Shown here: piece by piece, positions 44,409 through 53,731 of the stretch | Layout of the letters: each line of letters begins with the position of its first letter | Numbering within the stretch: the stretch's first letter is position 1 | NCBI RefSeq assembly: GCF_900157375.1 | Contig: NZ_LT721901.1 | Location: forward strand, 2,156,315-2,220,314 | DNA: 64,000 nt | DNA from: Mycobacterium rhizamassiliense | GTDB taxonomy: Bacteria > Actinomycetota > Actinomycetes > Mycobacteriales > Mycobacteriaceae | Direction of reading: 5' to 3' | Position numbers and translations under genes: made by a program | The notes under the pieces: model-generated | Told to the model about the DNA's origin: nothing | Databases searched by the model: none | What the model saw: only the letters and a program-made list of their open reading frames with translations

Positions 44409-45955
44409 ACGGTGCGCAGGCGCTGATCAGTACGTTGGTCGACGGCGGCGTCGACGTGTGCTTCGCCAACCCGGGTACCTCGGAGATGCACTTTGTGGCC
44501 GCGCTGGACGCCGTCGCCGAAATGCGCGGTGTGCTAGCCCTTTTCGAGGGCGTCGCCACCGGTGCGGCGGACGGATACGCCCGCATCGCAGACCGGCCTG
44601 CGGCGGTGCTCTTGCACCTGGGCCCCGGGCTGGGCAACGGGCTGGCCAACCTGCACAACGCGCGCCGGGCCCACGTTCCCATGGTGGTGGTCGTCGGCGA
44701 CCACGCCACCTACCACAAGAAGTACGACGCCCCACTGGAATCCGACATCGACGCGCTTGCCGGCACCGTCTCTGGCTGGGTGCACCGGACGGCGACGGCC
44801 GCCGACGTCGCGATCGACGCGGCCGAGGCGATCGCCGCATGCCGCGCCGGCTCGTGCATCTCGACGCTGATCCTGCCCGCCGACGCGTCCTGGTCGGACG
44901 GCGCGATGCCCGCCACACCACGGCCGGCCAGGCCCGCGGTCGCCGACCCGCAGCTGGCGGCCGGGGTTGCCGAGGTGCTGCGGTCGGGGGAGCCGACGGT
45001 GATCATGGTGGGCGGCGACGCCACCCGCGGCCCCGCGCTTGCCGCGGCCGCGCGGATCGCCGCGGCGACCGGCGCACGCCTGCTGTGCGAGACGTTCCCC
45101 ACGCGGCTGGAGCGCGGGGCGGGCATACCGGCCGTCGACCGGCTGGCATATTTCGCCGAGGCCGCCGCAGGCCAACTGGACGGCGCCAAGCACCTGGTGC
45201 TGGCCGGCGCCAAATCGCCAGTGTCCTTCTTCGCGTACCCCGACATGCCCAGCGACCTGGTGCCGGCGGGCTGCGCGGTGCACGTGCTCGCCGAGCACGC
45301 GGGTGCGGCCGAAGCGCTGGTGGCGCTGGCCGACGAAGTGGCGCCGGGCACCACGGCCCCCGTTGCCGCCGCGTCGCGCCCGCAGCTGCCCAGCGGCCCG
45401 CTGACGTCCGCGTCTGCTGCCGACGTGATCGGGGCGCTGCTGCCGGAACGGGCGATCGTCGTCGACGAGTCGAACACCTCGGGTCTGCTGCTGCCGCAGG
45501 CCACCGCGGGCGCGCCGGCCCATGACTGGCTGACGTTGACGGGCGGGGCGATCGGCTATGGCATCCCGACGGCGGCGGGCGCCGCGATCGCAGCCCCGGA
45601 CCGTCCGGTGCTCTGCCTGGAATCCGACGGGTCGGCGATGTACACGATTTCGGGGCTGTGGACCCAGGCTCGGGAAAACCTCGACGTGACCACCGTGGTC
45701 TACGACAACAGCGCCTACGACATCCTGCGAGTCGAACTGCAGCGCGTGGGCGCCGGGTCCGCACCCGGCCCCAAGGCGCTCGACCTGCTCGACTTGTCAA
45801 GACCCACAATGGACTTCGTGAAGATCAGCGAAGGCATGGGAGTGCCGGCCCGCCGCGTCAGCACCGCCGAGGAGTTCGCCGAGGCCCTGCGCGCGGCGTT
45901 CGACGAGCCCGGACCGCATTTGATCGACGCGGTCGTGCCGTCAATAACGGGCTAG
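44405..45955 (+). CDS. ilvX: IlvX-type ThDP-dependent enzyme (acetolactate-synthase-like)
   Basis: A 516-residue ThDP enzyme with three domains. The Pyr domain has a catalytic-type Glu in LFEGVATGAADGYAR (about residue 48). A central Rossmann-like domain follows, then a PP domain with the ThDP/Mg motif ESDGSAMYTISGLW at about residues 408-421. Length agrees with Rv3509c (515). No small regulatory subunit is next to it, and its partner is an amidohydrolase-like protein, so a degradative benzoylformate-decarboxylase-like role is as plausible as acetolactate synthesis. It converges on the serine hydrolase gene with a 15-base overlap. Confidence 0.8.
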   Translation: MNGAQALISTLVDGGVDVCFANPGTSEMHFVAALDAVAEMRGVLALFEGVATGAADGYARIADRPAAVLLHLGPGLGNGLANLHNARRAHVPMVVVVGDHATYHKKYDAPLESDIDALAGTVSGWVHRTATAADVAIDAAEAIAACRAGSCISTLILPADASWSDGAMPATPRPARPAVADPQLAAGVAEVLRSGEPTVIMVGGDATRGPALAAAARIAAATGARLLCETFPTRLERGAGIPAVDRLAYFAEAAAGQLDGAKHLVLAGAKSPVSFFAYPDMPSDLVPAGCAVHVLAEHAGAAEALVALADEVAPGTTAPVAAASRPQLPSGPLTSASAADVIGALLPERAIVVDESNTSGLLLPQATAGAPAHDWLTLTGGAIGYGIPTAAGAAIAAPDRPVLCLESDGSAMYTISGLWTQARENLDVTTVVYDNSAYDILRVELQRVGAGSAPGPKALDLLDLSRPTMDFVKISEGMGVPARRVSTAEEFAEALRAAFDEPGPHLIDAVVPSITG

Positions 45956-46654
45956 CCCGGGCAGCCGGCTCACCAGCCACTCGGCCAGCGCATCGACCAC
46001 CTCGACGCCGGTTTCGTACCCGCCCTCGCGCACGTCGGCGGCGAGCGCGACGCCCCACTGCCCGGACGGGGTCCCGACGATTCCGAACTGCCGGACCAGG
46101 TATCCGCCCTCGGCGCCCGGACCCCAACCACCCTTGGCGGCAACACCTTTGGTGGCCAAACCCCATCGGTGCTCGGCGGTGAGGTTGCCCATCAGGTCGA
46201 TGACGCCCGCCGCGCCGGGGAGCAACGGGAGCTCCGCGGCGAAACGTGCCTGGCGCTGCAGGGTCCACTGCGTCTGGCCGAATGCGGTGTAGCCGCGCCG
46301 AAGCCGCCTCGGCTCGACCGCGGTTTCGGTGTCACCCGTTTCGGCGATGACAGCCTGCACCCGCCGCGCCGCGTCCGCCGGGTCGCCCAGCCCGGCCCAC
46401 AGCTGCTCGGCGGCGGGGTTGTCGGACTCCGTGATCGCCTTCGCGGCACGGTCTTTGGCACGTGGCCAGTCGGTGCGCAGCGCTGCGATCGCCAGGGGCA
46501 CCTTGATGGTCGACCAGGCGACACCGCAGGACCACCGGCCCAGCGAATAGGTCCGATCCGGACGGGCGATCGCGACGCCCACGTCGGCCGGCACCGACGC
46601 GGAGAGCTGTTCGAAGCTCGCTTCGAGCGCTTGCTCAAGGGGCCGAAAAGTCAT
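45941..46654 (-). CDS. Class A beta-lactamase-fold serine hydrolase
   Basis: A 237-residue protein. The SxxK-type motif is STIK (about residues 48-51), an SDN motif is present in ITESDNPAAEQLW (about residues 74-86), and KGGWGPGAEGG stands where the KTG box is expected. No signal peptide is seen, and it is shorter than secreted class A enzymes, so it is probably not a conventional beta-lactamase. It starts four bases after the fadD17 stop and may be the last gene of the fadE26-fadE27-fadD17 transcript. Substrate unknown. Confidence 0.72.
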   Translation of the reverse strand: MTFRPLEQALEASFEQLSASVPADVGVAIARPDRTYSLGRWSCGVAWSTIKVPLAIAALRTDWPRAKDRAAKAITESDNPAAEQLWAGLGDPADAARRVQAVIAETGDTETAVEPRRLRRGYTAFGQTQWTLQRQARFAAELPLLPGAAGVIDLMGNLTAEHRWGLATKGVAAKGGWGPGAEGGYLVRQFGIVGTPSGQWGVALAADVREGGYETGVEVVDALAEWLVSRLPGLARY

Positions 46655-46658
46655 GTGG

Positions 46659-48170
46659 TCAACGCTGAATCGGCCAGACGGGGTCGCCGCAGTCCACACC
46701 CTCGGCCGACAACTGACGCTTCAACACCTTGAACGTCACCGTGCGCGGCAGCTCCGCGCCGACCCGGACGTAGGACGGCCACTGCTTGGGGCCCAGGTCC
46801 GGCTGCTCGGCCAGAAACGCCCGGAATTTGTCGGCGTCGAATTCGGTACCGGCCGCCAGCACCACCGCGGCCATCACCTGGTCGCCGACGACCGGGTCCG
46901 GCACCGGATACACCGCAACCTCGGTCACATCGGGATAGCGCAGCAGCACCCGTTCGATCGGGGCCGCACCCAGGTTCTCACCGTCGACCCGCATCCAATC
47001 ACCCAGGCGGCCAGCGAAATATGCGTAGCCGGCTTCGTCGCGATAGGCCAGGTCGCCGCTGTGATAGACCCCGCCGCGCATCCGCTCGGCCATCGCGGCC
47101 TCGTCGTTGTAGTAACCCTCAAAACCGCCGGCTCCGGTCGTGTTCACCAATTCGCCTGCGATCCCCGGCGGGCACGGCTCGCCAGTGTCCGGGTCGATGA
47201 TGTCGACTCCTTCGGGCAGCGGACCTAGTGAGCCGTCGGGAGTTTCGGGGGTCCGGGCTATGGCCACTCCGAGTTCAGTCGAACCGAACCCATCCTGGAC
47301 GACGCAGCCAAACCTGCGGCTGAACCGGTCGACGTCGCGCGGGACACCCTCGTTGCCATACACCGCGCGCAGCGGGTTGTCCGCGTCGTCGGGCCCCTCC
47401 GGCTGGGCAAGCACGTACGACAGCGGCTTGCCCACATAGTTGGCGTAGGTAGCGCCGAAGCGGCGCACGTCCGGCAAGAACCCCGACGCAGAGAATTTGC
47501 GCCGCAACGCTAAAGACCCCTGACACGCCGCCGCCACGGCCCAGCCGACCAGCACCGCGTTGGAATGGAACAACGGCATCGATACGTAGCAGACGTCGTT
47601 GGTGCCGAGGCCGAACCGCTCCGTCATCCGTAGACCGGCCGACGCGACCTTGCCGTGGCTGACCATCACCGCCTTGGGGTCGCCGCTGGTGCCCGACGTG
47701 AAAAGCAGCATGAACAGGTCGGTGGGAGACGCCGACTGGAAGCGCGGCTCGGTGCCGCGATGCGCGTCGACCTCGGCGGCCCACTTCGCGGAGTCGACGT
47801 TCAGATGGTCGATATCGTCCAGTGTCGCAGCCGAATTCGAGTCGGCCAGCACCAGCTGACAGTCCGCCTTGCTGATGTCGCGGGCCAGCGCCTCGCCACG
47901 GCGTATCGGATTCAAGCCCACCGGCACGATCCCCGACATCCCCGCAGCGGCGAGCACTGCCGAAAAGAACGGCGTGTTCTCCAGCAGCACGCCGACGTGC
48001 GGTGGCTTTTCCGGGTCCATTCGCCCGCGCAACACCGCCGCGATCTCCGCGGCCTGCTGGACGTGGTCGCGCCAGCTGGTGAACGACTCTTCGAAGTAGA
48101 CGCCCTGGTCGTCGATATCGGCGAGCGGGACTAGCAGTTCGGCGACGGTCGGGTCAGTCGAAGTATCCAA
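46659..48170 (-). CDS. fadD17: FadD17, steroid-24-oyl-CoA ligase
   Basis: A 503-residue ANL-family ligase, one residue longer than Rv3506. The P-loop LFTSGTSGDPKAVMVSHG is near residues 155-172, and GDLAYRDEAGYAYFAGRLGDWMRVDGENLG (cited by position, about 372-401) forms the A7-A8 region. FadD17 activates steroids with five-carbon side chains. It is downstream of fadE26 and fadE27 on the same strand. Confidence 0.9.
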   Translation of the reverse strand: MDTSTDPTVAELLVPLADIDDQGVYFEESFTSWRDHVQQAAEIAAVLRGRMDPEKPPHVGVLLENTPFFSAVLAAAGMSGIVPVGLNPIRRGEALARDISKADCQLVLADSNSAATLDDIDHLNVDSAKWAAEVDAHRGTEPRFQSASPTDLFMLLFTSGTSGDPKAVMVSHGKVASAGLRMTERFGLGTNDVCYVSMPLFHSNAVLVGWAVAAACQGSLALRRKFSASGFLPDVRRFGATYANYVGKPLSYVLAQPEGPDDADNPLRAVYGNEGVPRDVDRFSRRFGCVVQDGFGSTELGVAIARTPETPDGSLGPLPEGVDIIDPDTGEPCPPGIAGELVNTTGAGGFEGYYNDEAAMAERMRGGVYHSGDLAYRDEAGYAYFAGRLGDWMRVDGENLGAAPIERVLLRYPDVTEVAVYPVPDPVVGDQVMAAVVLAAGTEFDADKFRAFLAEQPDLGPKQWPSYVRVGAELPRTVTFKVLKRQLSAEGVDCGDPVWPIQR

Positions 48171-48223
48171 GGCAGCCCTACTCCTCCTCGGTTCGTTGCA
48201 CGAACCGCATCGTCGTCGGGCGG

Positions 48224-49321
48224 TCAGGCAGGGGTTTCCGCCAGCTCACGGCCGATCCGGCGCAGCTGGCCGGTGGCACTGCCGAGCGCAAACTCTGCCT
48301 CTTTGGCGGCCAGGAAGTACCGGTGCGCCGGGTGATCGGTGTCGACTCCGACGCCGCCGTGTACGTGCACGATGGTGTGCGCCACCCGGTGTCCGGCATC
48401 GGCGGCCCAGAACGCCGCACTGGCCACATCGATCTCGGCGGCGATGTCTTCCGAGACCTTCCATGCGGCCTGGGTGAGCGTCAGCCGCAGACCCTTGACG
48501 TCGATGTAGCCGTCGGCCAGCCGCTGCGACACCGCCTGGAAACTGCCGATCGGGCGGTCGAATTGCTCACGCTCGCGGGCGTATTCGGCCGTCATCCGCA
48601 AACCGCGGTCGAGTACCCCGAGCTGATATGCGCTGCGGCCCAGGGTGCCAAGCGTGCCCAGCCAGGTCACGACTTCGCCGCCGCCGACGCGCCGCGCGTC
48701 ATCCACGGCGACGCCGTCCAGCGCCAGGTGCGCGACGCTGCCCAGGCCGGTGGTCAGCAGCGGGGTCACCTTGACGCCGGGGTCGTCGGCAGCCACCAGG
48801 AAAACGGCCGTGCCGGAATCGGTTTCGGCGGGAACCAGGAACGCGTCCGCCACGGTTCCGAAGGCGACCTGGGTGCGGGTTCCCGTCAGCCGGTAGCCGT
48901 CGCTGCCCCGGGTGGCCTGCACCGCGCCCTCACCCATCTCGCCGTCGAGCGCGATGGTCAGGATCTTCTCGCCCTTGACGGCCGGCACGCCCCAGCTCTG
49001 CTGCAGTTCCTCGGAGCCGAACCGGGCCAGCACTCCGGCGCCCAGCATCACCGACTCGAGATACGGCACGGCCGCCAGCTGGTGGCCCAGCGCCACCAGG
49101 ATGGCTACTTGCTCGAGCGCGCCGAAACCGTCGCCGCCCAGCGCGGAAGCCGAAGCGCTAGTGAGGATGTCGGCCTCGATCAGCTTCTGCCAAAGCTGAC
49201 GGTCGAACCGCTGCTCGAGCCCGTCGAGTTCGCGCTGATGCTCGGGCGTGCACACCGAGTCCACGATCGTGTCGACCAGGCCACCGAGGTCGTTCGCCGC
49301 TTCGGTTGTCGTGAAATCCAT
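48224..49321 (-). CDS. fadE27: FadE27 (ChsE5), acyl-CoA dehydrogenase subunit
   Basis: A 365-residue acyl-CoA dehydrogenase-like subunit of the shorter type, with YAREREQFDRPIGSFQAVSQ (about residues 240-259) and HVHGGVGVDTDHPAHRYF near the C-terminus. With FadE26 it forms ChsE4-ChsE5, which dehydrogenates the eight- and five-carbon sterol side-chain CoA esters. It lies 31 bases after fadE26. Confidence 0.9.
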   Translation of the reverse strand: MDFTTTEAANDLGGLVDTIVDSVCTPEHQRELDGLEQRFDRQLWQKLIEADILTSASASALGGDGFGALEQVAILVALGHQLAAVPYLESVMLGAGVLARFGSEELQQSWGVPAVKGEKILTIALDGEMGEGAVQATRGSDGYRLTGTRTQVAFGTVADAFLVPAETDSGTAVFLVAADDPGVKVTPLLTTGLGSVAHLALDGVAVDDARRVGGGEVVTWLGTLGTLGRSAYQLGVLDRGLRMTAEYAREREQFDRPIGSFQAVSQRLADGYIDVKGLRLTLTQAAWKVSEDIAAEIDVASAAFWAADAGHRVAHTIVHVHGGVGVDTDHPAHRYFLAAKEAEFALGSATGQLRRIGRELAETPA

Positions 49322-49352
49322 GAAAGTCGTCCTTCTCGATGCTCAGCGGTAC

Positions 49353-50531
<1,179 letters not shown>

Positions 50532-50599
50532 TCCAGCCGTCCTTTGCTCAACGTGACACGCCGTAACTCGACCAACGGCTACCCGTTCGCCTTCCCGGT

Positions 50600-50613
50600 T
50601 GTAACACGTTCTA
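50600..50613. promoter_or_regulatory. KstR operator, fadE26 / fdxD divergent promoter
   Basis: TGTAACACGTTCTA, identical to the fadD19 operator, lies 69 bases upstream of fadE26 and 106 bases upstream of fdxD. It can serve both transcripts. Confidence 0.86.
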
Positions 50614-50719
50614 GTCTTGGAATCCAGCGACCGTTTCGTCAGACGCGGCGGGGCCCTATGGTGGAGCTACCCAATCAAGGGTATGGGGCCACACCGGGGT
50701 CAGCTTCAAGGAGGGTGCC

Positions 50720-50911
50720 GTGCGGGTGATCGTGGATCGAGACCGGTGCGAAGGTAACGCGGTGTGCTTGGGAATCGCGCCAGATATCTTCGACCTGGAC
50801 GACGAGGACTATGCCGTCGTGAAAACCGATCCGATACCGTCCGACCAAGAAGATCTGGCCGAGCAGGCGATCGCCGAGTGCCCGCGCGCGGCGCTGACGC
50901 GCGAAGACTAA
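50720..50911 (+). CDS. fdxD: FdxD, 3Fe-4S-type ferredoxin
   Basis: A 63-residue ferredoxin equal in length to Rv3503c. Cysteines in CEGNAVC (Cys10 and Cys16) and CPRAAL (Cys54) give the three-ligand pattern of a 3Fe-4S ferredoxin, with a non-cysteine residue between the first two. Such ferredoxins donate electrons to P450s, here most likely Cyp125 and Cyp142. GTG start with AAGGAGGG about seven bases upstream. It precedes hsd4A on the same transcript. Confidence 0.92.
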   Translation: MRVIVDRDRCEGNAVCLGIAPDIFDLDDEDYAVVKTDPIPSDQEDLAEQAIAECPRAALTRED

Positions 50912-50946
50912 CGACGAGTGTCCCGAAAACTAGAGGTATTCATAAA

Positions 50947-51861
50947 TTGACTAGCAGCACGAACGCGACCGATCTATCCGGAAAGGTCGCGGTGGTTACC
51001 GGCGCGGCCGCGGGGCTGGGACGCGCCGAGGCCCTGGGCCTGGCAAGCCTGGGCGCCACCGTCGTCGTCAATGACATCGCGTCGGCGCTCGACGCCTCCG
51101 ATGTCATCGACGAGATCAATGCGACCGGCTCCAAAGCCATCGCGGTCGCCGGCGACATCAGCGAGCGCTCGACCGCCGACGAACTGGTCTCGACCGCCGA
51201 CGGCCTGGGCGGCCTGTCTATCGTGGTGAACAACGCCGGCATCACCCGGGACCGGATGCTGTTCAACATGTCCGACGAGGAGTGGGACCAGGTCATCGCC
51301 GTGCACCTGCGCGGCCACTTCCTGCTCACCCGCAACGCGGCCACCTACTGGCGCAATAAGGCGAAGGATGCCGGGGGCTCGATCTTCGGCCGCATCGTGA
51401 ACACTTCGTCGGAGGCCGGTCTGGTGGGCCCGGTGGGGCAGGCCAACTACGGCGCGGCCAAGGCGGGCATCATCTCGCTCACGTCGACGGCCGCGCGGGC
51501 GCTGGGCCGCTACGGCGTGAGCGCGAACGCGATCTGCCCGCGGGCCCGCACCGCGATGACCGCCGACGTGTTCGGTGCGGCGCCGGATGTCGAGGAGGGC
51601 GGCGTCGACCCGCTGTCGCCGGACCACGTGGTGAGCCTGGTCAAGTTCCTGTCGTCCCCGGCTGCGGCACGGGTGAACGGGCAGGTTTTTATCGTCTACG
51701 GTCCCCAGGTGACGCTTGTTTCGGCGCCGGTCGCCGAGCACAGGTTCATCGCGGACGGCTCCGCATGGGAGCCCGCGCAACTCAGCGGCGCACTCGAAAA
51801 CTACTTTGCTGACCGCGATCCGGAGATTGGATTTTCGGCGGTTGGGCTCATGGAGCAATAG
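50947..51861 (+). CDS. hsd4A: Hsd4A (ChsB1-like), steroid hydroxyacyl-CoA dehydrogenase
   Basis: A 304-residue SDR from a TTG at 50947. TGAAAGLGRAEA is at about residues 19-30, NNAGITRDR near 97, and YGAAKAG near 167. The TTG is preceded by AGAGGT and gives the expected N-terminus; ATG-initiated readings of this frame begin inside fdxD. In M. tuberculosis Rv3502c is a side-chain beta-hydroxyacyl-CoA dehydrogenase (ChsB1). It is followed by a 235-base gap before the mce4 operon. Confidence 0.87.
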   Translation: MTSSTNATDLSGKVAVVTGAAAGLGRAEALGLASLGATVVVNDIASALDASDVIDEINATGSKAIAVAGDISERSTADELVSTADGLGGLSIVVNNAGITRDRMLFNMSDEEWDQVIAVHLRGHFLLTRNAATYWRNKAKDAGGSIFGRIVNTSSEAGLVGPVGQANYGAAKAGIISLTSTAARALGRYGVSANAICPRARTAMTADVFGAAPDVEEGGVDPLSPDHVVSLVKFLSSPAAARVNGQVFIVYGPQVTLVSAPVAEHRFIADGSAWEPAQLSGALENYFADRDPEIGFSAVGLMEQ

Positions 51862-51898
51862 CCGCTAAATGCCACTTCTTGAGGGGGAAATGGGCTAG

Positions 51899-51912
51899 TA
51901 GAACGTGTGTCA
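51899..51912. promoter_or_regulatory. Degenerate KstR-like site upstream of the mce4 operon
   Basis: TAGAACGTGTGTCA matches the KstR core except that GTT reads GTG. It lies in the 235-base gap between hsd4A and yrbE4A, where KstR control of mce4 is expected. The rest of that gap (about 51920-52080) is locally AT-richer than its surroundings, with no ORF recognised, and probably holds the mce4 promoter and 5' leader. Confidence 0.5.
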
Positions 51913-52096
51913 GATTGGAAATTCCGTAACTGCGTTGACCTGGATAAATTAACGCTTTGGATACGGAATTCCTGTTCATTGACAGGTGTGAACTTCTTTG
52001 AGTTAATATGAGCCGGCTCACAGCGAGCCGAGTGCGAACGAGGACTGTACCGAGGCGACGCACACTTCGCCGTGAGCAGCAAAGGGGGCTATCGGG

Positions 52097-52861
52097 TTGA
52101 TCGAACAACTTGCCGTGCCCGCCCGCGCTGTCGGCGGGTTTTTTGAAATGATGATCGATACCGGCCGCGCCTCAGTGCGACGGCCGTTTCAATTCCGCGA
52201 GTTCCTGGATCAGACCTGGATGATCGCGCGCGTGTCGCTGGTCCCCACGCTTCTGGTGTCCATCCCGTTCACGGTCCTGGTGGCCTTCACGCTCAACATC
52301 CTGCTGCGGGAAATCGGCGCGGCCGACTTGTCCGGCGCCGGAACGGCGTTCGGCACCATCACTCAGCTGGGCCCGGTGGTGACGGTGCTCGTGGTGGCCG
52401 GCGCCGGCGCCACGGCCATCTGTGCCGACCTGGGCGCCCGGACCATCCGCGAAGAGATCGACGCGATGCGGGTGTTGGGCATCGACCCGATCCACCGGCT
52501 GGTGGTGCCCCGCGTCTTGGCGTCCACGGTCGTCGCGCTGTTGCTCAACGGTTTGGTGTGCGCCATCGGGTTGTCCGGCGGCTACGTCTTCTCGGTGTTC
52601 CTCCAGGGCGTCAACCCCGGGGCGTTCATCAACGGGCTGACCGTGTTGACGGGACTGCGCGAGTTGGTGCTCGCGGAGGGCAAGGCGCTGTTGTTCGGTG
52701 TGATGGCCGGCCTGGTCGGGTGCTACCGCGGCCTGACCGTCAAGGGTGGGCCGAAGGGCGTCGGCAACGCGGTCAACGAGACCGTCGTCTACGCCTTCAT
52801 CTGCCTGTTCGTCATCAACGTGGTGATGACCGCCATCGGCGTCCGGATTTCGGCGAAGTGA
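52097..52861 (+). CDS. yrbE4A: YrbE4A, Mce4 transporter permease
   Basis: A 254-residue MlaE/YrbE-family permease of the same length as Rv3501c, with about five membrane segments. The conserved cytoplasmic motif GARTIREEIDAMRVLGIDPIHRLV is at about residues 113-136 (cited by position). TTG start with AAAGGGG about ten bases upstream. With YrbE4B it forms the permease pair of the Mce4 sterol importer, powered by an unlinked MceG ATPase. Confidence 0.93.
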   Translation: MIEQLAVPARAVGGFFEMMIDTGRASVRRPFQFREFLDQTWMIARVSLVPTLLVSIPFTVLVAFTLNILLREIGAADLSGAGTAFGTITQLGPVVTVLVVAGAGATAICADLGARTIREEIDAMRVLGIDPIHRLVVPRVLASTVVALLLNGLVCAIGLSGGYVFSVFLQGVNPGAFINGLTVLTGLRELVLAEGKALLFGVMAGLVGCYRGLTVKGGPKGVGNAVNETVVYAFICLFVINVVMTAIGVRISAK

Positions 52862-52868
52862 GCGGCGC

Positions 52869-53711
52869 ATGAGCTACGACCTCACTTTCCGGTTCCGAAA
52901 TATCGCGTCACGGTTGCAAGGCCCGGTGGACGACTTCGGTGAGCAGGCACTGTTCTACGGCCAGACCGTGCGCTATGTCCCCAACGCGCTGACCCGCTAT
53001 CGCAGGGAAACGATCCGGCTGGTCGCCGAAATGACACTGGGCGCCGGGGCGCTCGTCATGATCGGTGGCACCGTCGGCGTCGCGGCGTTCCTGACGCTGG
53101 CCTCCGGCGGTGTCATTGCGGTGCAGGGTTATTCGTCGCTGGGCAACATCGGTATCGAGGCGCTGACCGGCTTCCTGTCGGCGTTCCTCAATGTGCGCGT
53201 CGTCGCACCGGTGATCGCCGGCATCGCGTTGGCGGCCACCATCGGCGCGGGCGCCACCGCGCAACTGGGCGCCATGCGGGTATCGGAGGAGATCGATGCC
53301 GTGGAGTGCATGGCGGTGCACTCGGTGTCCTACCTGGTGTCGACCCGGCTGGTCGCCGGCCTCGTCGCGATCGTCCCGCTGTATTCGCTGTCGGTGCTGG
53401 CCGCCTTCTTCGCCGCCCGCTTCACGACGGTGTTCATCAACGGACAGTCGGCGGGCCTCTACGACCACTACTTCAATACCTTCCTCATCCCGTCGGACCT
53501 ACTGTGGTCGTTCCTGCAGGCCATCGTGATGTCCATCGCGGTGATGCTCGTACATACCTATTACGGCTACAACACCACCGGTGGGCCGGTCGGCGTCGGC
53601 ATCGCGGTCGGACAGGCGGTGCGGACCTCGCTGATCGTCGTGGTGGTCATTACTTTGTTCATCTCGCTAGCCGTTTACGGCGCGTCCGGTAACTTCAACC
53701 TCTCCGGATAA
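52869..53711 (+). CDS. yrbE4B: YrbE4B, Mce4 transporter permease
   Basis: A 280-residue second permease. The equivalent EQ-loop motif is AMRVSEEIDAVECMAVHSVSYLV near residues 137-159 (cited by position) and about five membrane segments are visible. It starts eight bases after the yrbE4A stop. It forms the inner-membrane channel with YrbE4A. Confidence 0.93.
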   Translation: MSYDLTFRFRNIASRLQGPVDDFGEQALFYGQTVRYVPNALTRYRRETIRLVAEMTLGAGALVMIGGTVGVAAFLTLASGGVIAVQGYSSLGNIGIEALTGFLSAFLNVRVVAPVIAGIALAATIGAGATAQLGAMRVSEEIDAVECMAVHSVSYLVSTRLVAGLVAIVPLYSLSVLAAFFAARFTTVFINGQSAGLYDHYFNTFLIPSDLLWSFLQAIVMSIAVMLVHTYYGYNTTGGPVGVGIAVGQAVRTSLIVVVVITLFISLAVYGASGNFNLSG

Positions 53712-53731
53712 GAGACCCGCTTAAAAGGAAC

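Noticed and set aside
43598..45955. Single 785-codon frame spanning the amidohydrolase region and ilvX
   Set aside because: The first part is an out-of-frame reading of the amidohydrolase gene; the real genes overlap by only four bases.
45941..46654. Acquired beta-lactamase resistance gene
   Set aside because: No signal peptide, a modified KTG box, and base composition and context like the chromosome around it.
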